A stretch of 64,000 bases of DNA. Source: Leisingera daeponensis DSM 23529. Lineage in GTDB: Bacteria; Pseudomonadota; Alphaproteobacteria; Rhodobacterales; Rhodobacteraceae. Below are positions 38,010 through 48,953 of this stretch, piece by piece. The stretch's first letter is position 1, and each line of letters starts with the position of its first letter. A program made the position numbers and the translations under genes. The stretch covers positions 1,736,225-1,800,224 of the forward strand of contig NZ_KI421500.1 in assembly GCF_000473145.1 (NCBI RefSeq), given 5' to 3'. Below the pieces are notes generated by a model. It ran no database searches, had not been told where the DNA came from, and was given only the letters and a program-made list of their open reading frames with translations.

Positions 38010-38073
38010 CGCATCATCAAAGCCCGCCGCGGGATGTCAATCCGCCGGCCCTGCACGTCTGCGTGCGCTGGCC

Positions 38074-38298
38074 CTAGTGGACCGGCACCGGCGTCATGTC
38101 GTTCTGGCGCGCCAGCACAAAGGCCAGGCTGCGGTCGGCCACCAGCGCGAGCTGGCCGCCCTCGGCGTCGTGCACCGCATAAAGCTGTTCACGCCCGCCT
38201 GCGCTGGCCTGCACCTCTTTGGGAAGATCTGCCACCGCAACCGCCTTCACATAGACGGTCCGGCTGCCGGCATCCTTGAAGTCAAACGGTGTATGCAT
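38074..38298 (-). CDS. DUF1150 family protein
   Basis: This 74-residue protein reads MHTPFDFKDAGSRTVYVKAV..., then REQLYAVHDAEGGQLALVADRSLAFVLARQNDM, which is the DUF1150 signature. The family is alphaproteobacterial and is usually found beside Hsp20, as here (5 bases apart). Co-expression in heat shock is therefore probable. Its action is unknown. Confidence 0.88.
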   Translation of the reverse strand: MHTPFDFKDAGSRTVYVKAVAVADLPKEVQASAGGREQLYAVHDAEGGQLALVADRSLAFVLARQNDMTPVPVH

Positions 38299-38303
38299 TG
38301 CTC

Positions 38304-38717
38304 TTACCCCTTCTTGATGTTGATCGTCTGAACCACGGTTTCGGGCCGCGACCGGGTCAGGTCCACATGCAGCAGCCCGTTTTCCATCACCGCCTCGCCG
38401 ACTTCGACGCCATCGGCCAGCACGAACATGCGCTGGAACTGGCGCGCCGCGATGCCGCGGTGCAGAAACACCCGCCCTTCGCTGTCGTCGCGCTGGCGGC
38501 CGCGGATCACCAACTGTCGGTCCTCGACGGTGATCGCCAGGTCCTCCTCGGCGAACCCGGCCACGGCCAGGGTGATGCGGTAGGAAAAGTCAGAGGTCTG
38601 TTCGATATTATATGGAGGATAGCCTTCGTTGCCCGATTTGGCCGAGCGTTCCAGGAGGCGTTCCAGCTGCTCGAACCCCAGCATATGAGGGTAGGAGCCC
38701 AAGGTAAGTTTCGACAC
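38304..38717 (-). CDS. Hsp20/alpha-crystallin small heat-shock protein
   Basis: This 137-residue class A small heat-shock protein has NEGYPPYNIEQTSDFSYRITLAVAGFAEEDLAITVED at the start of the alpha-crystallin domain, LHRGIAARQFQRMFVLADGVEV, then the NGLLHVDL strand and C-terminal TINIKKG. It holds unfolding proteins for refolding. The GTG start at 38717 (after AAGGA, 9 bases) is preferred over upstream ATG 38738. An RpoH-like promoter is visible upstream. Confidence 0.92.
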   Translation of the reverse strand: MSKLTLGSYPHMLGFEQLERLLERSAKSGNEGYPPYNIEQTSDFSYRITLAVAGFAEEDLAITVEDRQLVIRGRQRDDSEGRVFLHRGIAARQFQRMFVLADGVEVGEAVMENGLLHVDLTRSRPETVVQTINIKKG

Positions 38718-38785
38718 GTTGTTCGTCCTTTTTGCCAAAGCGACGGATGCTTGCGGCCCCGGTCACGGCAGCCGCTTCCAGAAGA

Positions 38786-38814
38786 ATATGGGAAGTTCCT
38801 GCTGGATTCACAAG
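38786..38814 (-). promoter_or_regulatory. RpoH (sigma-32)-like promoter of hsp20
   Basis: On the minus strand CTTGTGA is followed after 14 bases by TCCCATAT. The heat-shock consensus is CTTGAAA-N13/14-CCCCATnT, so most positions match. The predicted transcript start is about 60 bases upstream of the GTG. Confidence 0.6.
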
Positions 38815-38898
38815 AGCATGTGCTCATAGCTCTAGCGGAAAAGCAGTTAAGGAAGTATCTTCGGCCTCACTTCATTCATCAGCTTTACTGAGTCGCCC

Positions 38899-39123
38899 AT
38901 GAACGCACCCACAGATGTGTCGATGAAGACGGATGAGGTCCTCAGGGTTGAGCTGGAGGTTTTCCGCAGGCAGCACCGCGATCTGGACGAAGCGATTTCC
39001 GCGCTGGAAGAGCGCGGCACCGCCGACCAGCTGACCGTCCGCCGCCTGAAGAAGCAAAAGCTTATCCTCAAGGACAAAATCGCCCTGATCGAAGACCGGC
39101 TCACCCCGGACATTATCGCCTGA
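38899..39123 (+). CDS. YdcH family (DUF465) small protein
   Basis: This 74-residue coiled-coil protein contains VELEVFRRQHRDLDEAISALEERG followed by DQLTVRRLKKQKLILKDKIALIEDRLTPDIIA, the DUF465 signature. The function is unknown; these proteins are small, cytosolic and often duplicated in proteobacteria. It is divergent from hsp20. Confidence 0.85.
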   Translation: MNAPTDVSMKTDEVLRVELEVFRRQHRDLDEAISALEERGTADQLTVRRLKKQKLILKDKIALIEDRLTPDIIA

Positions 39124-39480
39124 CGCCGCGCCGGCAGGACCGGCAGCGCGCCAGCGCCTGTTTCCCGGCGCCAAAGCCGCCCGGGCCCCGGCTGCAGAAC
39201 GCAGCGTTTTTCCCAGCACACAAAGCCCTCCCGCCCCCGGCCGGTGCAGCGCAGCTGCCCAGCCCGGCGTTGGGCGCGGCAGCGCGCCTGCCGGCGCGCT
39301 GCGCTCGCGCAGGGCCGCCGCCCGCCCGCCCCCTCGCCCGGCCTGCCGCTCTGTCCTGATTGCCGGCTGCGGCGGATGGTCAAACCGGCCGGAACCGGTT
39401 AGGAGCAGCGCGATTGCTGCCGGCAGCCGCGGACCGCGGCCTCCGGACGCAAGCCTCTGAACAACAACACGAGTTAATCC
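39124..39480. other. 357-bp gap before the NCS2 permease gene
   Basis: No gene is supported here. The gap holds one palindromic element: GTTGGGC (39269-39275) followed by GCAGCGCGCC/GGCGCGCTGC (39279-39302, loop TGCC). These hairpin arms are identical to those at 10996-11018. The last 100 bases presumably carry the permease promoter; no riboswitch consensus was recognised. Confidence 0.55.
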
Positions 39481-40764
39481 ATGACCGCTGCGAGGGAACA
39501 GATCCCGGCGTCCGATCTGCAGGACGCCGATTACAACTTCACACCAAGGCAGGCGCTGGCCGGGGCGCAGATGCTGTTTGTCGCCTTCGGCGCGCTGGTG
39601 CTGGTGCCGCTGCTCACGGGGCTGGACCCCAGCGTGGCGCTGTTCACCGCGGGGCTTGGCACCCTGATCTTCCAGGTCGTCACCCGCGGCCAGGTGCCGG
39701 TGTTCCTGGCGTCCTCCTTCGCCTTCATCGCGCCGGTCATCTACGGCGTGCAGACCTGGGGCATGGCCGCCACCACCGGCGGGCTGGCGGCAGCGGGCCT
39801 CCTGTACGTGGCGCTCAGCTTTGCCATCCGCGCCTTCGGCACCGGTTTTCTGCACCGGCTGCTGCCGCCCGTCGTGGTCGGCCCCGTCATCATGGTGATC
39901 GGCCTGTCGCTGGCGCCGGTGGCGGTCAACATGGCGACCGGCCTGGCAGGCGACACCCAGGTGATGCCGCGCAGCACCGCGCTGTTGCTGGCCGCCATCT
40001 CGCTCGGCACCACCATGCTGACCGCCATCCTCGCCCGCGGCATCATGCGCATCGTGCCGATCCTGGCCGGCGTCGCCGCCGGCTGCAGCGCCGCGCTGAT
40101 CCTGGGCGCCGTCACCGGCGACCCGCTGATCAGCACCGCTGCCATCGCGGACGCCCCCTGGTTCAAGGTCCCGGCCTTCGTCGCGCCCGAGTTCAACCTG
40201 GCCGCCATCCTGTTCATCCTGCCGGTCGCCATCGCCCCCGCGATCGAGCACTTCGGCGACATCCTGGCGATCTCCAGCGTGACCAAGCGCGACTACATGG
40301 AGAAGCCCGGCATCCAGAACACCATGCTGGGCGACGGCCTTGCCACCGCCGCCGCGGGCCTTCTGGGCGGGCCGCCCAACACCACCTACTCCGAGGTGAC
40401 CGGCGCCGTGACCCTGACCCGCGCCTTCAACCCGGCGATCATGACCTGGGCGGCAATCTTCGCGATTGCGCTGTCGTTCGTGGGCAAGCTGTCCGGCGCG
40501 CTGGCGGCGATTCCGATGCCGGTGATGGGCGGCATCATGATCCTGCTCTTTGGCATGGTCACCGTGGTCGGCCTGTCGGTGCTCGCCAAACTGGGCGAGG
40601 CGCTGTCGGAGGCGCGCAACATGGTGATCATCTCCACCGTGCTGATCATCGGCCTGGGCGGCCTGACGCTGGAATTCGGCGACGGCTTCACCCTGGCAGG
40701 CATCGGCCTGTCGGGTGTTGCGGGCCTCGTGCTGAACCTGATCCTGCCGAAACAGCGGGACTGA
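39481..40764 (+). CDS. NCS2 family nucleobase permease (uracil/xanthine type)
   Basis: This 427-residue transporter has 12-14 membrane helices. It shows [19 protein letters not shown], the signature region [52 protein letters not shown], and [17 protein letters not shown] sequence in helix 12. UraA-type members import uracil with protons, while others carry xanthine or urate; EHFGD and NTTYSE favour uracil. It is followed by purEK after 248 bases and has its own unit. Confidence 0.9.
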   Translation: MTAAREQIPASDLQDADYNFTPRQALAGAQMLFVAFGALVLVPLLTGLDPSVALFTAGLGTLIFQVVTRGQVPVFLASSFAFIAPVIYGVQTWGMAATTGGLAAAGLLYVALSFAIRAFGTGFLHRLLPPVVVGPVIMVIGLSLAPVAVNMATGLAGDTQVMPRSTALLLAAISLGTTMLTAILARGIMRIVPILAGVAAGCSAALILGAVTGDPLISTAAIADAPWFKVPAFVAPEFNLAAILFILPVAIAPAIEHFGDILAISSVTKRDYMEKPGIQNTMLGDGLATAAAGLLGGPPNTTYSEVTGAVTLTRAFNPAIMTWAAIFAIALSFVGKLSGALAAIPMPVMGGIMILLFGMVTVVGLSVLAKLGEALSEARNMVIISTVLIIGLGGLTLEFGDGFTLAGIGLSGVAGLVLNLILPKQRD

Positions 40765-40949
40765 TCCCAAACCGGGACGGAGCCGCAGCAAAGGCGGCTC
40801 CGCGCCCAACGGCAAGGCGGTGCCGACCCGCTGCACGCCTATGCGGGCAGCAGCCGCCACCAGCGCCCGCCCTGCCGCAGCCCCCTGCGGCATAGCGCCA
40901 AAGCCCCCTGAATCCGGGCAAATCCCCCAGCTTTCCCATCCAACCCGCA

Positions 40950-40977
40950 TTGCGCAAAACCCAAGTTTCCCTATAGT
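40950..40977 (+). promoter_or_regulatory. Sigma-70-like promoter of purE
   Basis: TTGCGC and TATAGT are separated by 16 bases and lie 36 bases before the purE start. The -10 element is close to consensus, the -35 element only partly. Confidence 0.45.
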
Positions 40978-41012
40978 GCGCGCTCCACAAGCCGCGACAG
41001 GAGCCACCAGCC

Positions 41013-41501
41013 ATGGGCGACATCAAAGTGGGCATCATCATGGGCAGCCAGTCCGACTGGCCGACCCTGAAGGAAGCCGCCAATATCCTCGATGAACTGG
41101 GCGTTGCCTATGAGGCCAAGATCGTCTCCGCCCACCGCACCCCGGACCGGCTGTGGAGCTACGGCAAATCCGCGGCGGAGCGCGGGTTGCAGGTGATCAT
41201 CGCAGGTGCCGGCGGCGCCGCCCACCTGCCCGGCATGGTCGCCTCCAAGACCCGCGTGCCCGTTGTGGGCGTGCCGGTTCAGACCCGCGCCCTCTCGGGC
41301 GTCGACTCGCTCTATTCCATCGTGCAGATGCCCAAGGGCTTCCCGGTCGCGACCATGGCCATCGGGTCTGCCGGTGCCGCCAACGCGGGCCTGATGGCCG
41401 CGGGCATCCTGGCGCTGCAGGACGAAGCCCTCGCCCAGCGGCTGGACGACTGGCGCGCGGCGCTTTCCGCCTCCATCCCGGAGGAGCCCTCCGATGACTG
41501 A
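41013..41501 (+). CDS. purE: 5-(carboxyamino)imidazole ribonucleotide mutase
   Basis: This 162-residue class I PurE converts N5-CAIR to CAIR in purine synthesis. It shows [17 protein letters not shown] at the N-terminus, [12 protein letters not shown] with the catalytic His, [17 protein letters not shown], and [18 protein letters not shown]. The stop overlaps the purK start by 8 bases, which is usual for this pair. Confidence 0.97.
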   Translation: MGDIKVGIIMGSQSDWPTLKEAANILDELGVAYEAKIVSAHRTPDRLWSYGKSAAERGLQVIIAGAGGAAHLPGMVASKTRVPVVGVPVQTRALSGVDSLYSIVQMPKGFPVATMAIGSAGAANAGLMAAGILALQDEALAQRLDDWRAALSASIPEEPSDD

Positions 41502-42570
41502 GGCGCTTGCCCCCGGTTCCACCATCGGCATCCTCGGCGGCGGCCAGCTCGGCCGGATGCTCTCGGTCGCGGCCTCCCGCCTCGGCTTCAAGACCCATAT
41601 CTTTGAGCCCGGTGCCAACCCGCCCGCAGGCCATGTGGCCGACCGCGTTACCACCGCAGGCTACGAGGACGCAGAGGCGCTGGCCGCCTTCGCGGCTTCC
41701 GTCGACGTGATCACCTATGAGTTCGAGAATATTCCGACCTCCGCGCTGGACCTTCTGGAATCGCAAAAACCGATCCGCCCGGGCCGCGAGGCGCTGCGGA
41801 TCAGCCAGGACCGGCTGACCGAAAAGACCTTCCTGCAGGCCCTGGGCCTGCAAACCGCGCCCTTTGCAGACATCACCGATCAGGCCAGCCTGGAGGCTGC
41901 CCTGGCGGAGATCGGCACGCCCTCGATCCTGAAGACCCGCCGCTTCGGCTATGACGGCAAGGGCCAGGCCCGCATCAAATCGCCGGAAGACGCGGGCGAA
42001 GCGCTCGCGTCCATGGCCGGCGCTCCGGCGGTCCTCGAAGGGTTCGTGAACTTCACCCACGAGGTCTCGGTGATCGCGGCCCGCGGCGTGAGCGGCGAGA
42101 TCGCCTGTTTCGATCCCGGCGAAAACGTCCACCGCGACGGCATCCTGCACACCACCACCGTGCCCGCAACGCTCAGCACTTCCCAGCGCATGGACGCGGT
42201 GCTGATGGCAGGCAAGATCCTGAACGCGCTGGAATATGCCGGCGTCCTCGGCGTCGAGCTCTTCGTCACGCCCCAGGGCCTGATCGTCAACGAGATCGCC
42301 CCCCGCGTCCACAACTCCGGCCACTGGACCCAGAACGGCTGCACCGTCGACCAGTTCGAACAGCACATCCGCGCGGTTGCGGGATGGCCGCTCGGCGACG
42401 GCCAGCGCCATTCCGACGTGGTGATGGAAAACCTGATCGGCGCTGACGTGGACCGCATCCCCGAACTGGCAAAAGAGGCCGATTGCGCCATCCACCTCTA
42501 CGGCAAGGCGGAGGCCAAGCCGGGCCGCAAGATGGGCCATGTGAACCGGGTGGTTAGGGCGCAGAGCTGA
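41494..42570 (+). CDS. purK: 5-(carboxyamino)imidazole ribonucleotide synthase
   Basis: This 358-residue ATP-grasp enzyme makes N5-CAIR from AIR, bicarbonate and ATP. It shows [20 protein letters not shown], the [13 protein letters not shown] loop, [13 protein letters not shown], and the metal site [14 protein letters not shown]. Its product is used by PurE encoded just upstream. The length is normal. Confidence 0.97.
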   Translation: MTEALAPGSTIGILGGGQLGRMLSVAASRLGFKTHIFEPGANPPAGHVADRVTTAGYEDAEALAAFAASVDVITYEFENIPTSALDLLESQKPIRPGREALRISQDRLTEKTFLQALGLQTAPFADITDQASLEAALAEIGTPSILKTRRFGYDGKGQARIKSPEDAGEALASMAGAPAVLEGFVNFTHEVSVIAARGVSGEIACFDPGENVHRDGILHTTTVPATLSTSQRMDAVLMAGKILNALEYAGVLGVELFVTPQGLIVNEIAPRVHNSGHWTQNGCTVDQFEQHIRAVAGWPLGDGQRHSDVVMENLIGADVDRIPELAKEADCAIHLYGKAEAKPGRKMGHVNRVVRAQS

Positions 42571-42574
42571 AGCT

Positions 42575-42682
42575 GGGGGCACTGCCCCCGGCCCCATTCC
42601 CGACTTGGGGCGCTGCCCCAAACCCATTCCCAACTTGGGGCAGAACCCCAAACCCCGGGATATTTTCAGCCCGAAGAAGCAG
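42575..42682. repeat. Tandem hairpins ending in a GGGATATTT motif
   Basis: Three hairpins follow purK: GGGGGC-ACT-GCCCCC (42575-42589), TTGGGGC-GCT-GCCCCAA (42605-42621), and TTGGGG-CAGAA-CCCCAA (42635-42651), the last two spaced 30 bases apart. CCATTCCC(G/A)ACTTGGGGC is repeated. GGGATATTTTCAGC and GAAGAAG follow. I recall such strings downstream of genes in other roseobacters. Confidence 0.6.
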
Positions 42683-42775
42683 ACGGCCCGAAAAGGAAAC
42701 GCCCGGTGAAAGCGGCCCCGCCGGTTTCACGCGCCGCAAAGAGGGCCATCCGGCCTGATGCGCGGCGCCTCCCCC

Positions 42776-43924
42776 TCAGGCCAGGAACCGGCCCGCAACC
42801 TCCCCGGCCATATAGCTGACCCGCCCGCCGGCTATCGTCGCGGCAACCCGCTGGGTTGCCTTGTCCAGCACCAGGATATCGGCGCGCTTGCCCGCCTCCA
42901 GCGTGCCGCGATCGTTAAGCCCCAGCAGCTGCGCAGGCCCCTCCGAGACCAGCCGCCAGGCGCCCGCCAGATCCAAGAGGCCGGAGCGCTCCAGCATCAG
43001 CGCTGCGCGCCGCGGGCTGGGATAGTGATAGTCTGAGGCCAGCGCATCGCACAGCCCCATGGCGATCAGCTCCAGGGCTGAGGCATTGCCCTTGTGCGAG
43101 CCGCCCCGCACCACATTGGGCGAGCCGAGAATAACAGGATCCCCGGCTGACCGCGCGGCCTCCGCCGCCTCCAGTGTCTCGGGAAACTCGGAAATCCGCG
43201 CGCCGCGCGCACGCCAGACGGCGCGGCCTTCTGCGGTCTGGTCGTCATGGCTGCCAAGCCGCACCCCCAGCGCCGCCAGCTCCGCACAGAGCGCATCCAA
43301 GCAGCCCGGCACCTCATCGCGGCGCGCGTGCATGTCCTGCATCATCTGCCAATGGACCTCCGGATTGCGCCCCGCCTTCAGCGCCTGGCCGGTGAGGCGC
43401 GGCGGCTTCTTGCCCGCCGCCAGCCGGTCATGCGGCAGGTGGTCGTTGAACACCACATAAGGCACCTGCCAGCCCGCCACCTTGGCGGCCAGCCCGGCGT
43501 ATTCCTCCAGCATGTGGATCTCAAACCGCAGCTGCGGCAGCAGATCGGTCACGACGGAGTGGCGCACCGCCTTGATGGCCTCAAACACCTGCGCGGCAAA
43601 CTCCGGGCTGCGCAGGCCGCCCTCCCAGGAGTAGAACTGCGCCAGCACCGCGGTGGTGATGCCATTGGCGGCCAGCTCGGCTTCGGCGGCCACAACACCC
43701 TCGGCCATCTGCTTCATCGCGCCGCGGCGCGGCGCCAGGTGGCGTTCAAACCCGTCGCCATGCACATCCACAATTCCCGGCAGCACCAGATAGCCCGACA
43801 GATCCACACGGCGTCCGGCGGGTGCCGGTGCCACATGCCCCTCCGCAAGGGCGATTTCTCCGCCGCGCTCCAGCCCGCCGGGGCGCAGGACATCGCCGCC
43901 CTGCAAGGTCAGTTCCAACGTCAT
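42776..43924 (-). CDS. PhnM-like amidohydrolase
   Basis: This 382-residue metal-dependent hydrolase has closest resemblance to alpha-D-ribose 1-methylphosphonate 5-triphosphate diphosphatase (PhnM). It shows [19 protein letters not shown] (E. coli PhnM has an HTDN there), [35 protein letters not shown], and ASDYHYPS. No other C-P lyase gene lies nearby and the N-terminal metal motif differs, so the substrate may also differ. It overlaps the upstream hydrolase gene by 4 bases. Confidence 0.82.
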   Translation of the reverse strand: MTLELTLQGGDVLRPGGLERGGEIALAEGHVAPAPAGRRVDLSGYLVLPGIVDVHGDGFERHLAPRRGAMKQMAEGVVAAEAELAANGITTAVLAQFYSWEGGLRSPEFAAQVFEAIKAVRHSVVTDLLPQLRFEIHMLEEYAGLAAKVAGWQVPYVVFNDHLPHDRLAAGKKPPRLTGQALKAGRNPEVHWQMMQDMHARRDEVPGCLDALCAELAALGVRLGSHDDQTAEGRAVWRARGARISEFPETLEAAEAARSAGDPVILGSPNVVRGGSHKGNASALELIAMGLCDALASDYHYPSPRRAALMLERSGLLDLAGAWRLVSEGPAQLLGLNDRGTLEAGKRADILVLDKATQRVAATIAGGRVSYMAGEVAGRFLA

Positions 43925-44697
43925 TCCTCTGCCTCTTCACAGCCGCCATTCAGCTGGCAGGCCTCTGTGATGATCTCTTCCACCGCCGCCAGCCAGCCCA
44001 AGCCGGGCTCAAACCGCCCCTCTTCCAGGAAATGCAGCGCCTGCGCCATCACTTGCGGGTTGTTCATCATGTAGGTGTGGGTGACCGGCAGCGTCAGATG
44101 CGCCGCCATGCCTGCAACCTTGGTGCTGTCGACCGACACCTTGCCGTCATCCTCCCCCGGGATCAGAGAGGAAAACAGCGGGTTCAGCGTCTCATTGCCC
44201 GCAATCACCCCCAGCTCGAAATCGACCGGCGGCAGGCGCCGCGGCAGGCTCTCCGCCCCGGTGCCCAGCTGCAGCCCGGCAGGCCCGTTCAGCAGCCCGA
44301 ACACCTCCCAGTCGCCCAGCTCGTCCACCAGCTCGCTGCCCTGGTTGGGCGGCCCCATCATCACCACCCGGCCCAGATTGCCCGGATGATTGTCCTGCAG
44401 CCAGTAGCGCAGCAGGATGCCCCCCATCGAGTGGCTGACCACATGGGTGGTTTCCGCGCCGCAGGCGGCAAAGGCCTCCGGCAGGGTCTCCTGCGCCAGC
44501 ACCTGAATGGCCGCCTCGGTGGAAGCATAGCCGGGCCGCACCACGCTGTAGCCGCGCGACTGCAAGACCTCCTCCATCACCGCAAAGGAGGTCTCGGTGC
44601 GCGCCAATCCATGCAGCAGGATCACGCAATCGGCCGCCGCGGGCAGCGGCAGCAGCGCCGCAGCAGCGGCCAGCAGGGGTTTTGCAAAATAACGCAT
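43921..44697 (-). CDS. Exported alpha/beta hydrolase (lipase-like)
   Basis: This 258-residue protein has a signal peptide ([22 protein letters not shown]). [15 protein letters not shown] forms the oxyanion-hole strand, and [17 protein letters not shown] carries the nucleophile Ser in SHSMGG. This matches periplasmic triacylglycerol-lipase-like proteins acting on esters. Its 4-base overlap with the PhnM-like gene implies co-translation, but no metabolic link is apparent. Confidence 0.85.
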   Translation of the reverse strand: MRYFAKPLLAAAAALLPLPAAADCVILLHGLARTETSFAVMEEVLQSRGYSVVRPGYASTEAAIQVLAQETLPEAFAACGAETTHVVSHSMGGILLRYWLQDNHPGNLGRVVMMGPPNQGSELVDELGDWEVFGLLNGPAGLQLGTGAESLPRRLPPVDFELGVIAGNETLNPLFSSLIPGEDDGKVSVDSTKVAGMAAHLTLPVTHTYMMNNPQVMAQALHFLEEGRFEPGLGWLAAVEEIITEACQLNGGCEEAEE

Positions 44698-44742
44698 GGC
44701 GCCCAGATAAGCGCAAGCGGCGGCGCAGGGAAGACCCCGCGG

Positions 44743-45612
44743 TCAGCCGGCGGTGCGTTTGGCCGGCTGCGCCTTGCGCCCCGGCGCCCGCAGCACCACC
44801 AGCGCAATGCCGCCCAGCACTGCCGCGCTGCCAAACAGCAGCCGCAGGGTGACGGTCTCGCCCAGCAGCACGGCCCCCGCCAGGATCGCAATCACCGGCA
44901 CGCTCAGCTGCACGGTGGCGGCCACCGCGGGCAGGATCTGCGGCAGCAGCCGGTACCACAGCGCATAGCCCATGCCCGAGGTCACCGCCCCCGACAGCAC
45001 CGCCAGCGACGCGCCGTACAGGCTGACCGTGCTGCCGCCCAGCCAGAGCGCCACCGGCAGAAACATTGCCGTGGACCACAGGAAATTCACCGCCGTCGCT
45101 GCCAGCGGCTGCGCCGCCCCGCGCCCCAGGATGCTGTAGATCCCCCAGCCCAGGCCAGCCGCCGCCATCAGCAGCGACGCGCCCAGGGGCGTTGCGCCGG
45201 ACCCGTCGGGCCAGACCACATAGGCCAGCCCCAGAAAGGCCAGCACCGCGCCCGCCAGTTGTCCGCCGCTGACCGGATTGCCCCGGACCGCCCCCCACAG
45301 GAACATCGACACCTGCACCACACCGAACAGCACCAGCGCGCCAAGGCCTGCGTCAAGCTGCTGATAGGCCAGCGAAAACCCCGCGATATAAAGCGTCAGC
45401 GCCGCCCCGCCCCCAAGGCTCGCCCGCAGGCCCTGGCGCACCGCCAGCCCCTGCACCTGGCACAACACCACCAGCATGGCAGCGCCGGAGGCCAGCCGCA
45501 GCAGGCCAAAGCTGCCCGCATCCATATGCCCGCCCCCGATCGCCAGCCGGCTGAGGATGGAGTTTGCGGCAAAGGCCGCCATGGTGAGGGAGACGAGACA
45601 AAACAGGCGCAT
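44743..45612 (-). CDS. DMT superfamily (EamA) transporter
   Basis: This 289-residue membrane protein has ten predicted helices in two EamA repeats (about 1-135 and 145-278). It shows FLGLAYVVWPDG and VTSGMGYALWYRLLPQI, typical of EamA repeats, and a basic C-terminal tail (APGRKAQPAKRTAG). Substrates of this class range from amino acids to drugs, and none can be assigned here. It lies 46 bases upstream of the lipase-like gene on the same strand. Confidence 0.87.
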   Translation of the reverse strand: MRLFCLVSLTMAAFAANSILSRLAIGGGHMDAGSFGLLRLASGAAMLVVLCQVQGLAVRQGLRASLGGGAALTLYIAGFSLAYQQLDAGLGALVLFGVVQVSMFLWGAVRGNPVSGGQLAGAVLAFLGLAYVVWPDGSGATPLGASLLMAAAGLGWGIYSILGRGAAQPLAATAVNFLWSTAMFLPVALWLGGSTVSLYGASLAVLSGAVTSGMGYALWYRLLPQILPAVAATVQLSVPVIAILAGAVLLGETVTLRLLFGSAAVLGGIALVVLRAPGRKAQPAKRTAG

Positions 45613-45687
45613 GGCGAACGGGTAGCGCGGCCGGGAGTGCGGGGCCAGTGAAATTTCCGCGGCGCGTGCTTCAAGGCACCCCGCCCC

Positions 45688-45713
45688 CTTTCATCTTTCC
45701 CCAAATACTCCCG
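45688..45713 (-). repeat. GGGAGTATTT intergenic motif
   Basis: On the minus strand GCGGGAGTATTTGGGG is followed by AAAGATGAAAG. It resembles the end of the element at 42656-42682 (GGGATATTT, GAAGAAG). Such motifs recur downstream of roseobacter genes in my memory; no role is established. Confidence 0.5.
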
Positions 45714-45759
45714 CAGGAGGCAGGCCCGCACCGCGGGCCGTCCTTAACCTCTCAAGACG

Positions 45760-45787
45760 AAAAGGGGCTGCCCTCTCAGGCAGCCCC
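45760..45787 (-). terminator. Rho-independent terminator of groESL
   Basis: GGGGCTGCC/GGCAGCCCC (9 bp, 6-base loop) is followed on the minus strand by TTTTCG. It lies 93 bases after the groEL stop. Confidence 0.85.
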
Positions 45788-45879
45788 AAAGTCGCGTCTT
45801 TGAGCGGCGGGCTCTCGGCAGATTGGCCTGTCCGGCCAATCGCCTGTCGCCTCATCCCAAATCCCGATGGGATTTGTGA

Positions 45880-47529
<1,650 letters not shown>

Positions 47530-47591
47530 TCACTCTCCTAGAGTAATCTGTAATTGTCAGCGAGGAATGGGATCAGAGCAGGCCCGCGGGC

Positions 47592-47879
47592 TTACTCGAT
47601 GATGCCCATGATGTCGCTTTCCTTCATCATCAGCAGCTCTTCGCCGTCGACGGTGATCTCAGTGCCGGACCACTTGCCGAACATGATGCGGTCGCCGGAT
47701 TTGACGGCCATCTCGATCAGCTCGCCGCTGTCCTTGCGGGCGCCTGCGCCGCAAGCAACCACAACGCCTTCGCTCGGCTTTTCCTTGGCGGAATCGGGGA
47801 TGATCAGGCCGCCCGCGGTTTTTTCTTCGCTTTCGGTGCGGCGCACCAGCACGCGGTCATGAAGCGGTTTCAATGCCAT
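47592..47879 (-). CDS. groES: Co-chaperonin GroES
   Basis: This 95-residue protein reads [24 protein letters not shown]. The mobile loop ([21 protein letters not shown]) and the C-terminal [24 protein letters not shown] are complete. AAGGAG lies before the ATG. It caps the GroEL cavity and is the first gene of the groESL operon. Confidence 0.98.
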   Translation of the reverse strand: MALKPLHDRVLVRRTESEEKTAGGLIIPDSAKEKPSEGVVVACGAGARKDSGELIEMAVKSGDRIMFGKWSGTEITVDGEELLMMKESDIMGIIE

Positions 47880-47946
47880 CTTTGCAGCTCCTTAGAAAGG
47901 CTCAAAGGTTGTTATCTGTTGGACCTCCGCCTCTCCGGCGGGGCCG

Positions 47947-47973
47947 TTATCACTCACACGGGGTGAGTGCTAA
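47947..47973 (-). promoter_or_regulatory. CIRCE element (HrcA site) upstream of groES
   Basis: On the minus strand the element reads TTAGCACTC-N9-GAGTGATAA; the consensus is TTAGCACTC-N9-GAGTGCTAA, so only one base differs. It starts 9 bases downstream of the predicted -10 box and thus would block transcription when bound by HrcA. Confidence 0.92.
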
Positions 47974-47981
47974 CGAACGGG

Positions 47982-48010
47982 AAGCTAGGCATCGGGCCGG
48001 GCCGAGTCAA
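47982..48010 (-). promoter_or_regulatory. Sigma-70-like promoter of groESL
   Basis: On the minus strand TTGACT and TAGCTT are separated by 17 bases, directly upstream of the CIRCE element. Confidence 0.65.
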
Positions 48011-48028
48011 CATCTTCCGGCAAGAAAA

Positions 48029-48067
48029 CTCGCAGGAAATTGCGCAACGCAGCGGACTTCCTGCGAG
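48029..48067. promoter_or_regulatory. 10-bp inverted repeat upstream of the groESL promoter
   Basis: CTCGCAGGAA and TTCCTGCGAG are perfect complements with a 19-base spacer, which contains the palindrome TTGCGCAA (48040-48047). It lies 19 bases upstream of the -35 box; it could be an activator or repressor site. The DUF2161 gene stop is 67 bases further on. Confidence 0.4.
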
Positions 48068-48133
48068 ATGCCTGCAAGGCAATGATTTTGAAGCCAAAAT
48101 CAGGCGGCCTTCACTGCTGCTGCCCGGCCCCGC

Positions 48134-48802
48134 CTAGGCTTCCCAGCTTTCGGCCCAATGGACAAGGCCAGCGCGGCCCGCCTCGGTCAGCTGGTAGACC
48201 CCGGTCTCTACCCGTTCGAACCAGCCGTAATGGTTGCTGGCCATCAGCCGGGTGGCGCGGGCCACGCCGGTGGCCCTGGCAACCTCAGCCCCCTTGCAGG
48301 CGCCCGCCCCGGCCAGATGCGCCGCGCAGGCCAGCGCGTCCTGGCGGTAGGCGGTGACGATGCCGTGCCGGGTGGCGCCGCCTGCGTTCGGGTCGCCGCG
48401 CAGGGCCTGAAACTCGCGCAACAGCCGCGCCTGCTTCTTCTTCGATTTGCGCGGGCTGTACGGCCCCGGGTCGCAATGCACCTCCGCCCGGCCGTCTGCC
48501 AGCACCGTGATCAGCCCCAGCCCCAGCCGCCGGCACATCGCCAGATTGTCCTTCAGCATCCGCCGCGCCTGCCGCCCCCCGGGCCGCGGCACCGCGATAT
48601 AGACGTGATCGGTGATCGCCAGCCGGGCCACCGCCTGATGGAACAGCGACAGCGCGAACTTCAGCTTCAGCTCGACAATCACCGGCGGCTCGGCGCCGCG
48701 GACAGCCACCACATCGGCAGCCCCCACCTCGCCCTTCACGGCATAGCCCTGGGCCTCCAGCAGCGCCTTCACCGGCGCATAAAGCTGATCCTCGCGTTCC
48801 AT
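48134..48802 (-). CDS. DUF2161 family protein
   Basis: This 222-residue protein starts MEREDQLYAPVKALLEAQGYAVKGEVGAADVVAVRG. PPVIVELKLKFALSLFHQAVAR resembles the ExK motif of PD-(D/E)XK nucleases. The C-terminal half has a winged-helix-like end (ARATRLMASNHYGWFERVETGVYQLTEAG). DUF2161 members are sometimes labelled phosphodiesterase, but the activity is not proven. The start at 48802 is chosen by resemblance. Confidence 0.8.
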   Translation of the reverse strand: MEREDQLYAPVKALLEAQGYAVKGEVGAADVVAVRGAEPPVIVELKLKFALSLFHQAVARLAITDHVYIAVPRPGGRQARRMLKDNLAMCRRLGLGLITVLADGRAEVHCDPGPYSPRKSKKKQARLLREFQALRGDPNAGGATRHGIVTAYRQDALACAAHLAGAGACKGAEVARATGVARATRLMASNHYGWFERVETGVYQLTEAGRAGLVHWAESWEA

Positions 48803-48953
48803 GCCGCCATGACTGGCAGCAAGCGCCGCCGAAGGCAATCCGCCGCGCGGTTTTACGCCCCAGGCGGCAGGTTTTACATTGCCGCACCCCCTGCCCCGCC
48901 CTAGGGTCATATATTCAGTCCACAGTACCGGACCTCCGGGGAAAGGGCGCTTG

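Noticed and set aside
39124..39480. Possible purine or PRPP riboswitch before the NCS2 permease
   Set aside because: No riboswitch core motif was found; the visible structure is a palindromic intergenic repeat.
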